DNA of 64,000 nucleotides from Nemertoderma westbladi (lineage: Eukaryota; Xenacoelomorpha; Nemertodermatida; Nemertodermatidae). The stretch is from NCBI GenBank assembly GCA_032718475.1, contig JAUCBJ010002587.1:1-64000 (forward strand). The letters run 5' to 3'. A program made the translations under genes and the position numbers. Shown here piece by piece: positions 45,967 through 56,980 of the stretch. Each line of letters starts with the position of its first letter. The stretch's first letter is position 1. The notes beneath the pieces are model-generated. The model searched no databases, was not told the DNA's origin, and worked only from the letters and a program-made list of their open reading frames with translations.

Positions 45967-48900
45967 CTATGCTCTATTCCATATTTACTGATTGCTCTAT
46001 TCCATATTTACTGATAGCTCTATTCCATATTTACTGATGCTCTATTCCATATTTACTGATGCTCTATTCCATATTCAATGATCGCTCTATTCCATATTTA
46101 CTGATTGCTCTATTCCATATTTACTGATGCTCTATTCCATATTTACTGATGCTCTATTCCATATTTACTGATGCTCTATTCCATATTTACTGATGCTCTA
46201 TTCCATATTCAATGATCGCTCTATTCCATATTTACTGATGCTCTATTCCATATTCAATGATCGCTCTATTCCATATTTAATGATTGCTCTATTCCATATT
46301 TACTGATGCTCTATTCCATATTTACTGATGCTCTATTCCATATTTACTGATGCTCTATTCCATATTTACTGATGCTCTATTCCATATTTACTGATGCTCT
46401 ATTCCATATTTACTGATGCTCTATTCCATATTCAATGATCGCTCTATTCCATATTTACTGTGGCTCTATTCCATATTTACTGATGCTCTATTCCATATTT
46501 ACTGATGCTCTATTCCATATTTACTGATGCTCTATTCCATATTTACTGATGCTCTATTCCATATTTACTGATGCTCTATTCCATATTTACTGATTGCTCT
46601 ATTCCATATTTACTGATGCTCTATTCCATATTTACTGATGCTCTATTCCATATTTACTGATGCTCTATTCCATATTTACTGATGCTCTATTCCATATTTA
46701 CTGATGCTCTATTCCATATTCAATGATCGCTCTATTCCATATTTACTGATGCTCTATTCCATATTTACTGATGCTCTATTCCATATTTACTGATGCTCTA
46801 TTCCATATTCAATGATCGCTCTATTCCATATTTACTGATGCTCTATTCCATATTTACTGATGCTCTATTCCATATTTACTGATGCTCTATTCCATATTTA
46901 CTGATGCTCTATTCCATATTTACTGATGCTCTATTCCATATTCAATGATCGCTCTATTCCATATTTACTGATGCTCTATTCCATATTTACTGATGCTCTA
47001 TTCCATATTTTCTGATTGCTCTATTCCATATTTACTGATTGCTCTATTCCATATTTACTGATTACTCTAATTCCATATTTACTGATTGCTCTATTCCATA
47101 TTTACTGATTGCTCTTTTCCATATTTACTGATTGCTCTATTCCATATTTTCTGATTGCTCTATTCCATATTTTCTGATCGCTCTATTCCATATTTACTGA
47201 TGCTCTATTCCATATTTACTGATGCTCTATTCCATATTTACTGATGCTCTATTCCATATTTAATGATTGCTCTATTCCATATTTACTGATTGCTCTATTC
47301 CATATTTACTGATTGCTCTATTCCATATTTACTGGTGCTCTATTCCATATTTACTGATTGCTCTATTCCATATTTTCTGATTGCTCTATTCCATATTTAC
47401 TGATTGCTCTATTCCATATTTACTGATGCTCTATTCCATATTTACTGATGCTCTATTCCATATTTAATGATTGCTCTATTCCATATTTACTGATTGCTCT
47501 ATTCCATATTTACTGATTGCTCTATTCCATATTTACTGGTGCTCTATTCCATATTTACTGATTGCTCTATTCCATATTTTCTGATTGCTCTATTCCATAT
47601 TTTCTGATTGCTCTATTCCATATTTACTGATTGCTCTATTCCATATTTACTGATGCTCTATTCCATATTTTCTGATTGCTCTATTCCATATTTACTGATT
47701 GCTCTATTCCATATTTACTGATTGCTCTATTCCATATTTACTGATTGCTCTATTCCATATTTACTGATTGCTCTATTCCATATTTACTGATGCTCTATTC
47801 CATATTTACTGATGCTCTATTCCATATTTACTGATGCTCTATTCCATATTTACTGATGCTCTATTCCATATTCAATGATCGCTCTATTCCATATTTACTG
47901 ATGCTCTATTCCATATTTACTGATGCTCTATTCCATATTTACTGATTGCTCTATTCCATATTTACTGATTGCTCTATTCCATATTTACTGATTACTCTAA
48001 TTCCATATTTACTGATTGCTCTATTCCATATTTACTGATTGCTCTTTTCCATATTTACTGATTGCTCTATTCCATATTTTCTGATTGCTCTATTCCATAT
48101 TTTCTGATTGCTCTATTCCATATTTACTGATGCTCTATTCCATATTTAATGATTGCTCTATTCCATATTTACTGATGCTCTATTCCATATTTAATGATTG
48201 CTCTATTCCATATTTACTGATCGCTCTATTCCATATTGACTGATTGCTCTATTCCATATTTACTGATTGCTCTATTCCATATTTACTGATTGCTCTATTC
48301 CATATTTACTGGTGCTCTATTCCATATTTACTGATTGCTCTATTCCATATTTACTGATTGCTCTATTCCATATTTACTGATTGCTCTTTTCCATATTTAC
48401 TGATTGCTCTATTCCATATTTTCTGATTGCTCTATTCCATATTTTCTGATTGCTCTATTCCATATTTAATGATTGCTCTATTCCATATTTACTGATTGCT
48501 CTATTCCATATTTACTGATTGCTCTATTCTATATTTACTGGTGCTCTATTCCATATTTACTGATTGCTCTATTCCATATTTTCTGATTGCTCTATTCCAT
48601 ATTTTCTGATTGCTCTATTCCATATTTACTGATTGCTCTATTCCATATTTACTGATGCTCTATTCCATATTTTCTGATTGCTCTATTCCATATTTTCTGA
48701 TTGCTCTATTCCATATTTACTGATTGCTCTATTCCATATTTACTGATGCTCTATTCCATATTTTCTGATTGCTCTATTCCATATTTTCTGATTGCTCTAT
48801 TCCATATTTACTGATTGCTCTATTCCATATTTTCTGATTGCTCTATTCCATATTTACTGATTACTCTAATTCCATATTTACTGATTGCTCTATTCCATAT

Positions 48901-50118
48901 TTTCTGATTGCTCTATTCCATATTTTCTGATTGCTCTATTCCATATTTACTGATTGCTCTATTCCATATTTACTGATTGCTCTATTCCATATTTACTGAT
49001 TGCTCTATTCCATATTTACTGGTGCTCTATTCCATATTTACTGATTGCTCTATTCCATATTTTCTGATTGCTCTATTCCATATTTACTGATTGCTCTATT
49101 CCATATTTACTGATGCTCTATTCCATATTTACTGATTGCTCTATTCCATATTTACTGATTGCTCTATTCCATATTTTCTGATTGCTCTATTCCATATTTA
49201 CTGGTGCTCTATTCCATATTTACTGATTGCTCTATTCCATATTTACTGATTGCTCTATTCCATATTTACTGATTGCTCTATTCCATATTTACTGGTGCTC
49301 TATTCCATATTTACTGATTGCTCTATTCCATATTTTCTGATTGCTCTATTCCATATTTTCTGATTGCTCTATTCCATATTTACTGATTGCTCTATTCCAT
49401 ATTTACTGATGCTCTATTCCATATTTTCTGATTGCTCTATTCCATATTTTCTGATTGCTCTATTCCATATTTACTGATTGCTCTATTCCATATTTACTGA
49501 TGCTCTATTCCATATTTTCTGATTGCTCTATTCCATATTTTCTGATTGCTCTATTCCATATTTACTGATTGCTCTATTCCATATTTTCTGATTGCTCTAT
49601 TCCATATTTACTGATTACTCTAATTCCATATTTACTGATTGCTCTATTCCATATTTTCTGATTGCTCTATTCCATATTTTCTGATTGCTCTATTCCATAT
49701 TTACTGATTGCTCTATTCCATATTTACTGATTGCTCTATTCCATATTTACTGATTGCTCTATTCCATATTTACTGGTGCTCTATTCCATATTTACTGATT
49801 GCTCTATTCCATATTTTCTGATTGCTCTATTCCATATTTACTGATTGCTCTATTCCATATTTACTGATGCTCTATTCCATATTTACTGATTGCTCTATTC
49901 CATATTTACTGATTGCTCTATTCCATATTTTCTGATTGCTCTATTCCATATTTACTGGTGCTCTATTCCATATTTACTGATTGCTCTATTCCATATTTAC
50001 TGATTGCTCTATTCCATATTTACTGATTGCTCTATTCCATATTTACTGGTGCTCTATTCCATATTTACTGATTGCTCTATTCCATATTTACTGATGCTCT
50101 ATTCCATATTTACTGATA
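45966..50118 (+). repeat. 22/23-bp tandem array (4.15 kb)
   Basis: About 183 copies of GCTCTATTCCATATTTACTG plus AT or ATT. Variants are TTTTCTGATT, TTCAATGATC and TTTACTGGT, with blocks repeated in the same order (higher-order structure), for example around 48840-49100 and 49600-49860. GCTCTATTCCATATT resembles the CTCTATTCCATTTT part of array 3, but there is no AG acceptor or exon copy. Noncoding. Confidence 0.95.
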
Positions 50119-50127
50119 GATTTCTCT

Positions 50128-50248
50128 ATTGTTCAATTTTACTAATTAATTGTTCAATTTACTATAATTGTTCAATGTACTGATTGTTCAATGTACTGAT
50201 TGTTCAATGTACTGATTGTTCAATGTACTGATTGTTTAATTTGCTGAT
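50128..50248 (+). repeat. 16-bp tandem repeat (ATTGTTCAATGTACTG)
   Basis: Four clean copies of ATTGTTCAATGTACTG at about 50167-50232, with diverged copies on either side (TTGTTCAATTTACTA, TTGTTTAATTTGCTG). Short and noncoding. Confidence 0.85.
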
Positions 50249-50490
50249 TTTTCTATTTTTATTCTCAATTAATTGAGATTGGAAAATTTTCGGATTCTAG
50301 TTAACGTAAACCATTAGCCGGAAGCGAAGGAACCAAATTAACAACAGTATAGGGTGGGTTTTATGTTCTTTGTTTTGGGGTATGGCATATACATTTGGTT
50401 ATAAAACCCTGCTGCTACATTAAATCACGCGCAAAAACATATTTCACCTCCAAAAGCACACTGTTTTATTATTTACGGGGTGTAATAATT

Positions 50491-51819
50491 GTAGGGCTGA
50501 GCATAAAGGGTCCTATGTGACATTTTCTTAGACTCAGAGTTATACTCATACAGAGGTCCTATGAGACCTAACTTAACTTACCAATAAGGTTCTGAGATCA
50601 TATGAACAATACTGCCTGATATCCTATAGTAAAATAGTCCTATGTGCAGTAAAAATCGATAGACATAAACAAAAAAGGTCTTATGTACAATGGTCTACGC
50701 ATATCCTTCGATCATCATAATGATGATGGGGTGATTGTAACTCCACCTACTGGCTCCACAAGTCGAGGAAATCCGGCCAAGTATCTAACTGATCTAGACT
50801 TTGCTGATGACTTAGGAGTACTCTCAGAATCACTAGAGTGAGCCCAACGGCTCCTCATCTCATTAGAACAGGCTGCTTCTAGTGTTGGTCTTTTTATTAA
50901 CTCCAAAAAGACCAAAATTTTGACAGTTAACTTTGAAAGTCCTCAGCAAGTCTCTGACCGGATGAGCATAAGCTCAAAGGATGGTATGCTTGAGCATGTG
51001 GACGACTTCTGTTACCTGAGATCATGGATCCGGAAGTCAGGTGAGGACCTTCGAATACGTAAGGGAAAAGCATGGACAGCCTTGAATAGGCTTTCCAGGA
51101 TTTGGAAGTCACAGAGAATTAATCGGAAACTTAAGGTCCAACCGATTATTTAGAGCAGCAGTAGTTCCAGTACTCCTCTATGTGAGTCCATGCTGGGCTC
51201 TAACTGCTGAGGACGCCAAATCTTTGGATGGCACATTCCCAAGAATGCTACGCCGTCAAGTACAATGCACACATCTCCAACCAGACAATATATAACATTG
51301 GAGGTGTCTCATTGGTTCCCCCAAGCTTGACACTAGAACAAAATCGCCTCCGCTTTGCAGGACATTGCTTTCGCCGTGAGGACCAGCCAGTGCATATTCT
51401 TGTACTTTGGCAGCCTCATGGAGTGAATAAGCATGGTGGACAGCCCATGACTTTCTTGAGACGCATCTTAAATGACACTGGCCTTGAAGATGCAGATGAT
51501 CTAGCAAATGTCATGGGTGATAGTGAGTTGTGTCGGCGTAATTTTGTCGACAAGCTGGCACAGCATTCTTAAAAATGAAGCTGCAATGCAGCATGCCGAT
51601 CCTAGTCCTAGTATGTACAATACTGCCTGATATATGCAAATCAATATTGAATTTTTTTTTTTTTTTTAAGTAAAGATTTTGAAGTACATCTATGTACTTG
51701 CATGCAAAAATACATAATGCCAACATTAACTGTAATGTGTAGGTAAAAAAAAACGCAAAAGTGTGATTATCTCAGAATGACACATTTGTCACATAGGACC
51801 TTTTTATGCTCAGTTCTTC
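50491..51819. mobile_element. Nested 1.3-kb TIR element carrying LINE debris
   Basis: Left end CTGAGCATAAAGGGTCCTA, continuing TGTGAC. The right end, reversed, is CTGAGCATAAAAAGGTCCTA, continuing TGTGAC. The insertion interrupts the left arm of the foldback element, and AATT stands on both sides (50487-50490 and 51820-51823) where the intact right arm has it once, so AATT is the target duplication. More GGTCCTATG motifs lie inside near 50550 and 50640. A broken reverse transcriptase fragment occupies the middle. Confidence 0.75.
50729..51572 (+). pseudogene. Non-LTR (LINE) reverse transcriptase fragment, broken
   Basis: The 3' part of a LINE polymerase. The first segment reads YLTDLDFADDLGVLSES, with FADD as the catalytic motif, then INSKKTKI and VDDFCYLRSWI, RIRKGKAWTALNRLSRIWKS. 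A stop (TGA, 50839-50841) lies between them in frame. After a stop near 51150 the frame shifts: RLFRAAVVPVLLYVSPCWAL, and then another frame gives RLRFAGHCFRREDQPV and a typical C-terminal tail ending 51572. At least one stop and two frame changes make it nonfunctional. The endonuclease and most of the RT are missing. The RT clade is not assigned. Confidence 0.85.
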
Positions 51820-51863
51820 AATTCACAAATTGATTAATTTCCTCTCCTATTTTAGGGGTTGAT

Positions 51864-52179
51864 ATAAATTGACACATTTATGGATTTTATCCTCCCCCTT
51901 ATGATTGGCTGATATAGGGGGGAAATTAAATACACAATTATGTTGTATTAAACCCTCGCGCTTGTGATTGGCTGAAAGATTATCCACCCCAAGCGATTGG
52001 AACAGTTCCGCATTTGGTAGCCTACAATTTATAGATTAGAGGATTTTCAAATACCGGTATCAAAGTGGGATTACAATATCAGAATTATTGTATTTAAATT
52101 CCCTTCCCTCCTATATCAGCCAATCGCTAGGGGGGGGGGGGGGGGGGGGGGATAAAATCACATAAATGTGTCAATTTAT
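51864..52179. mobile_element. MITE with ~65-bp inverted ends
   Basis: The left end ATAAATTGACACATTTATGG continues ATTTTATCC, a C-rich run, then GATTGGCTGATATAGG. The right end gives the same in reverse complement (CCTATATCAGCCAATC, a G-rich run, ATAAAATCACATAAATGTGT). It interrupts the left arm of the foldback element. The poly-G run at 52131-52150 is part of its right arm. Confidence 0.8.
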
Positions 52180-52822
52180 TTTTATCATGCCATACACCAT
52201 GTCCCAGAATATAGTGTCGTAATTCAGTGACACGCCCCCCCCCCCCCCCCCCCCCCCCTAATTTTGTTACAAATCGTAATGATGATATTGCATGAAATTT
52301 GAAACAGGAAACAGAGATAGTTTCACCTCCCGACCACTGACTGAGGGGCAGAATTTTTATTTTTGCTTTCAATCTTTAGCTACATGCGTTTAAAAAAAGT
52401 GTCTCCAGCGATATTACACCAGTTACACCGCAGTTATTCTTAAACCTTATAGTGATTTGTTGGTACTGATAGAAAGCTGACCGTACAGGGATTCCAAATA
52501 TGTAACACAATTTGAATTTTGTTGAAAAATAGCTGAGATATGGGCGTTCCGGTTTTGCACCGGCGTGAGGCTATTTTATTCTATTTAATAAATACATCAT
52601 AATCTGGAATATTTTGTTTATCCAAATACGTAGCTGGGCAACAATGCATTACATCTTTAATCATACTATTTTCATAGTTATACTATTTCATACTATTTCG
52701 AAAGGCTATGAGATCAATATTAGGTGTCAAAAATTACGTATCCAACAATACCCTGTACCTTCTCCTAGGACAAGAAACCCTATCATCCCTAGTGGCATAC
52801 AACAAATGTAGGATCATATACA

Positions 52823-53146
52823 GTGCTTTCAACGCAATCCAAAAATAATATACCTCTTCGCCTGGCTTCTATAGCGCAGCATAGCCTTAATATATATAAA
52901 GACCCCCTATTTGATGACTACAACGCTGCGTCGTGGGTTTACGAACTACCATGCATAACCAGCCTAGTAACGGCATCCTACAGCACCAAACATACCATAA
53001 AGAATGCGAAAGAACGCAACAAGCCAACAGCCAAATATAAGGACATTTTCAATGCGCTGTTTTTAAATAGTATCCTAAACAACATCAACTCAGAAAACCA
53101 CGTAAGGCATGAATGTATCCTTGATTTTTATGGAATCGAAAAATAA
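52823..53146 (+). other. Unrecognised 107-codon open frame inside the foldback element
   Basis: Open frame from ATG 52823 to TAA 53144-53146 in the unique centre of the foldback element. The product has no motif I recognise; it is Asn/Lys/Ile-rich with KHTIKNAKERNKPTAKYKD and a C-terminal HECILDFYGIEK. An upstream open stretch in another frame (about 52734-52845, LYLLLGQETLSSLVAYNK) could be an earlier part separated by a frameshift or intron. It may be the remnant of the element's own protein or a captured host fragment. Confidence 0.3.
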
Positions 53147-54014
53147 ACCACACAATAATAACTCATGACTAGGTACACACAGAGCTAACTATCACCATGG
53201 TGTCTTTGAGTGACCTGACTTTTATTGATTTATTGTTTTATTGATTTACTGATTTATTGATTTATTTTTTAATTATTCACCGTTTTAATTATAGCCTGCC
53301 GGGGCGTATGCCGTGCAAATGAATGAATGACTATTACGTAGCTATTCATACATTTAAAAAGTGTTCCAGAATATCGTTTATTTATTAATAGAATAAAATA
53401 GCCTCGCGCCGTTGCATAACCATGCAATATTTGAACGCCCATATCTCCGCTATTTTTCAACGAAATTCAAATTGTGTTACATATTTGATATCCTTGCAGG
53501 GCCAGCTTTTCATTGGTACCAACAAACAGCTATAAGGTAGAATAATAACTGCGGTGTAACTGGTGTAATATCGCTGGAGACACTTTTTTTAAACGCTTGT
53601 AGCTAAAGATTGAAAGCAAAAATAAAATTTCTGGCTCACCCAGTCAGTGGTCGGGAGGTGAAACTATCTCTGTTTCAAATTTCATGCAATCTCTTTACGA
53701 TTTGTAAAAAAATTATGGGGGGGTGGGTGTCACTGAATTACGACACTATATTCTGGGACATGGTGTATTATATAGGAGGATAAATGAATCAATTTGTGAA
53801 TTATTACACCACCTAAATAATGAAACAGTGCGCTTTTGGGGGTGAAATAAATGTTTTTGCGCGTGATTTAATGAAGCTTGATTTTGAAACCAAATGTATG
53901 CCATACGTTTGTGGCCATTCCACGGCCAAAATTATTATTTTATTTATTAACAATGCACTTAAAATGGTTCTTGGTAAAGATGGAAATTAAAACCTGTAAC
54001 TTTACTCATTGCAG

Positions 54015-54167
54015 ATGTGCAGACAACTTCCTGCGCGCACTGAAGGTCAGACATGGCAACTGCTGTACAGCACGTTCCGGGACGGATTCAGCCTAGCAAC
54101 CCTATACCGTTGCAACCAATCAATAGACTCATGCGTTTTAATTCTCGTCAAAGACAGTGACGATTGC
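54015..54167 (+). CDS. OXR1: OXR1 exon F: start of the TLDc domain
   Basis: Fifty-one codons, phase 0 at both ends. It encodes MCRQLPARTEGQTWQLLYST, then FRDGFSLATLYRC, then CVLILVKDSDDC. This matches the TLDc start of OXR1/NCOA7 (LPPRTIGYPWTLVYGT, HGTSLKTLYR, PVLMVIKDSDG). The acceptor is TTTACTCATTGCAG and the donor TGC|GTAAGT. In the family KDSDG is followed by VFGAL, so the next exon should start there; it is not in the window. The first ATG is internal to the protein and is not a start. The TLDc domain is the functional core of OXR1 (oxidation resistance, V-ATPase interaction). Confidence 0.94.
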
Positions 54168-54203
54168 GTAAGTGATTGGCAATTTGGGTCCCTCATGACC
54201 TAC

Positions 54204-56128
54204 ACTGCCGTGTAATGTGATAAGACCGTAAGTCGCATTTTTTCACTTTTTCTGGGTCTAAAAAATGCGCTCTATCTAATGGTATAATCGATAACTAATC
54301 GATCGTAGTTCTCGAGATATGCAATGTAGAAAGGCTGTAAGTTACAACATATGTATATGTTACAATGGTAAAAGACCGTATAAGTGCAATACAAAAGACC
54401 GCAACTACTTAAATGTATTCAAAAAACCGTAAGTCACAAGACTTGGGGTGTTTTGTCATTGCATAGATAATAAGAAAACGCACATACGGTTTTATTGAAA
54501 TATGTGTCTTTTGACTTGCGGTTTTTTACTATTAGCAGAAAAGGCGCGAAATTTCACTAAGTGACTTGCGGTGTTTTATCATCATATAGCTAACCTGCCT
54601 ACTAGAGAATAGACATTAGAATTGTTGCATTAAGATAAACCCTAAGTAAACGTCACTACATTTTAATATTTATTTATGATTATATATATCCTTGTAGTGG
54701 TAACAGTTTTGTTCTCATATTTTTTATTGCGTATTGTTGATTGATGGTAATAGTAAAATACTATTCCACTGACCTATTTCTCTATAATTAAATTTTTGAA
54801 TTTTTTGTAATTCATCTGTATCTTTGAGTCGGGTTAATTGGGAACCCCGAGATTTTGTGACTTTTCCTAAAATTTAATTTAATTAGAACAAACGCCATTT
54901 ACTTGGCTATCTATGTTAGTTTTCGTGTTGTGGTCCCTTTCTGGGGCACCAATCTGCAGTATTTTTGTGCTAAATTTTCAAAAGTTTGTTATGGCGTACT
55001 AAAATTAATTTATTTGCGGTATATAGCGGTTTTTGGATGCTGATCACGATTATAGAACTCAAATATAACATTCGAGAACATTTTTGGCAATTTTGAATGT
55101 GCCCCCTGGTGCACGAAAAAAACAAGCAGTGCAAATATCATATTAAAAATGCTTGTATGTAATAACTGTTGTTATTAAATCCATTAGTCACCTGAGGTCA
55201 ACCCGCTCTACTAAAACTAAGAATCCCTTCTAAAGTGCTTTTAAGCGAAATCAAAATGTAAAAAAGTCATAATGTTAAGTCCAGCCAGAGGCTGACCAAC
55301 TAATAGTCAAAGAGACTAGATTCTATCGAACATGACATTGGATATGAAATCACGGACCTCGAAAACCACCATAATGAAAATTATAGCTCTGTGGTGTAAC
55401 TTCCCTCATGCCACACCCTCACATTATTAACCAACCAAACCCCATACGGGCAGTTTTATGTGGCAATGTTTAAACTTTCAAGGCAATATTCTCGGAAAGA
55501 AATTTTTCACGCAAAAACACGAACTCCTCTGTCATTTAATAGTTTTTTTTTTGTTATTTTCGCTTCATATAACAGGTAATTTAATAAACTTAGACAAATT
55601 TCGGGCAGTTTTTTTTATTTCATAATATTTCCCCGTTCCCAAGTTTATTTTTGTTTATGCAACCACTTTGAGTTATTTAGAAATTTAAAACCGCAGGGGG
55701 GGTTGCCCCCCCCCCCCCCCCCCCCATAATTTATGCATTAAATTTATACAATTCAAAAACACCGCAACTGACAGACTTGCGGTGTTTTGTCATTGTGACA
55801 TTTGTTTTGTCATTGTGACATTTGTTTTGTCATTGTGACATTTGTTTTGTCATTGTGACATTTGTTTTGTCATTGTATCGAATGTATTTACATACAGGTT
55901 GTACAATGCAAAAACACCGTAAGTACAAAAAATAACCCTGAAGTAAATATATTAATGGAAAGTGAAAAATAATCACGTAGAAAAATTTCCCACCCCAAAT
56001 TGCGTTGGGTTATAGTAGGTACTAGTAATTTACGGACATTTTAAACCAACAATCTGAAGGCAAACAGTAATTTGCGTTTTACTCGAAATTACTTTTTGTG
56101 ACTTGTGGTTTTTACATTGCACGGCAGT
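54204..56128. mobile_element. 1.9-kb TIR element with many subterminal ACTTGCGGT motifs
   Basis: The ends match as inverted repeats of about 35 bp: left ACTGCCGTGTAATGTGATAA, then GACCGTAAGTC; right, reversed, ACTGCCGTGCAATGTAAAAA, then CCACAAGTC. Inside lie about ten copies of a GACTTGCGGTGTTTT-like motif in both orientations, near 54224, 54402, 54424, 54440, 54516, 54564, 55760, 55774, 55914 and 56099. Such subterminal repeats usually bind transposase. No coding frame of note was found, so it is nonautonomous. It inserted 36 bp after the exon F donor. The superfamily is not assigned. Confidence 0.75.
55785..55880 (+). repeat. 20-bp tandem repeat (TTTGTTTTGTCATTGTGACA)
   Basis: Five head-to-tail copies of a 20-bp unit inside the TIR element, the last diverged. 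The unit includes TTTTGTCATTG, which also follows the ACTTGCGGT motif elsewhere in the element (54451), so it grew from the element's own subterminal sequence. Confidence 0.9.
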
Positions 56129-56980
56129 ACAGTTCCAGATATCGATTATAGGAGGTCATGATCCCCTTTATTACATTCCAGTTTAGTTGTATTCCTTTTC
56201 GTGGAAGCGGTCAAATTCGGCCACCGATATTTTTTTTTACAATTATGTTTTTGGGACATATTTTCCAGGGACCGAACCGAATTAATAAACTATACCAATC
56301 ATTAAACACATAATAACCCCAACCAACAAATACAACCGTTACAACAACTATAACAGTGTAGCTTAGTGTTTAAATTTCTTTATCGTGACTGACAGAAAGT
56401 CCATACAGAGGGGATATTATCTATATCATGGTAGGTATAATAGATACTGGCTCTAAGGACAGACGTATTTAACTGGTACCTGTGTTGTAAAAAAACGTGT
56501 GTTGGCCTATTTGAATTACTGAAATTATAATTTGTAATATTTGTGTGAAATAACATTGTGACGGAAAAACGTTTCAGGTTTCATTTCATTATTGTAAAGC
56601 ACTCGAGTTGCTTAAGATCGCCCTGTTCAATAACTGGTAAAGTAAAGTTAGAATGATAAACTGCATAAGTACTTTACAGTTTCTCGTGTTTTTATTTCAA
56701 CTAAATCACAACAATCGTGTGTTTCAAATCAATTAGGTTTTACAGACTGTAGAAATGGACGTTTAACTGTTTACTGAGCCCCCTAAGAGGGCATGAAAAA
56801 TAATGACGAAGTTCGTGTTTACCAAATAAAATTTTATTTGATTATTTCACCTTTGGGATTCGACGTAGTTTTTTTTGTTATGTTTGAATTTATATTTTAT
56901 AAATTTATTTCACAAAATGATTTACTTATTGATTTAAACTTTATTTAATATTTTAAAACGTTTTTCTACGCAATTTACTT
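56129..56980. other. AT-rich intron sequence, nothing recognised
   Basis: Part of the OXR1 intron after exon F, between the TIR element and the 45-bp array. No exon, repeat or RNA gene was recognised. Confidence 0.6.

Larger units (their letters stand above)
50380..53906. mobile_element. 3.5-kb foldback element with ~577-bp inverted arms and nested insertions
   Basis: The right arm (53330-53906) matches, in reverse complement, a left arm now in three pieces: 50380-50490, 51820-51863 and 52180-52640. Shared landmarks include TTTTTGCGCGTGATTTAA, ACACCATGTCCCAGAATATA, GTGTCTCCAGCGATATTACA, CACCTCCCGACCACTGACTG (one mismatch in the right arm) and ending GTATGGC...GCCATAC. The left arm is split by the 1.3-kb insertion at 50491-51819 and a MITE at 51864-52179. 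The centre (52640-53329) is unique and has a 107-codon open frame. The flanks GTTTTGGG (left) and GTTTGTGG (right) agree at 6 of 8 positions, a weak hint of an 8-bp duplication. Confidence 0.85.

Noticed and set aside
44637-46037. 466-codon + frame and 407-codon - frame
   Set aside because: Both come from the same 66-bp tandem unit; opposite-strand openness and the intronic position point to period effects, not genes.
53823-54215. Two overlapping small genes (72 and 68 codons) around 53878-54215
   Set aside because: One runs through the foldback element end; the other is OXR1 exon F read past both splice sites.
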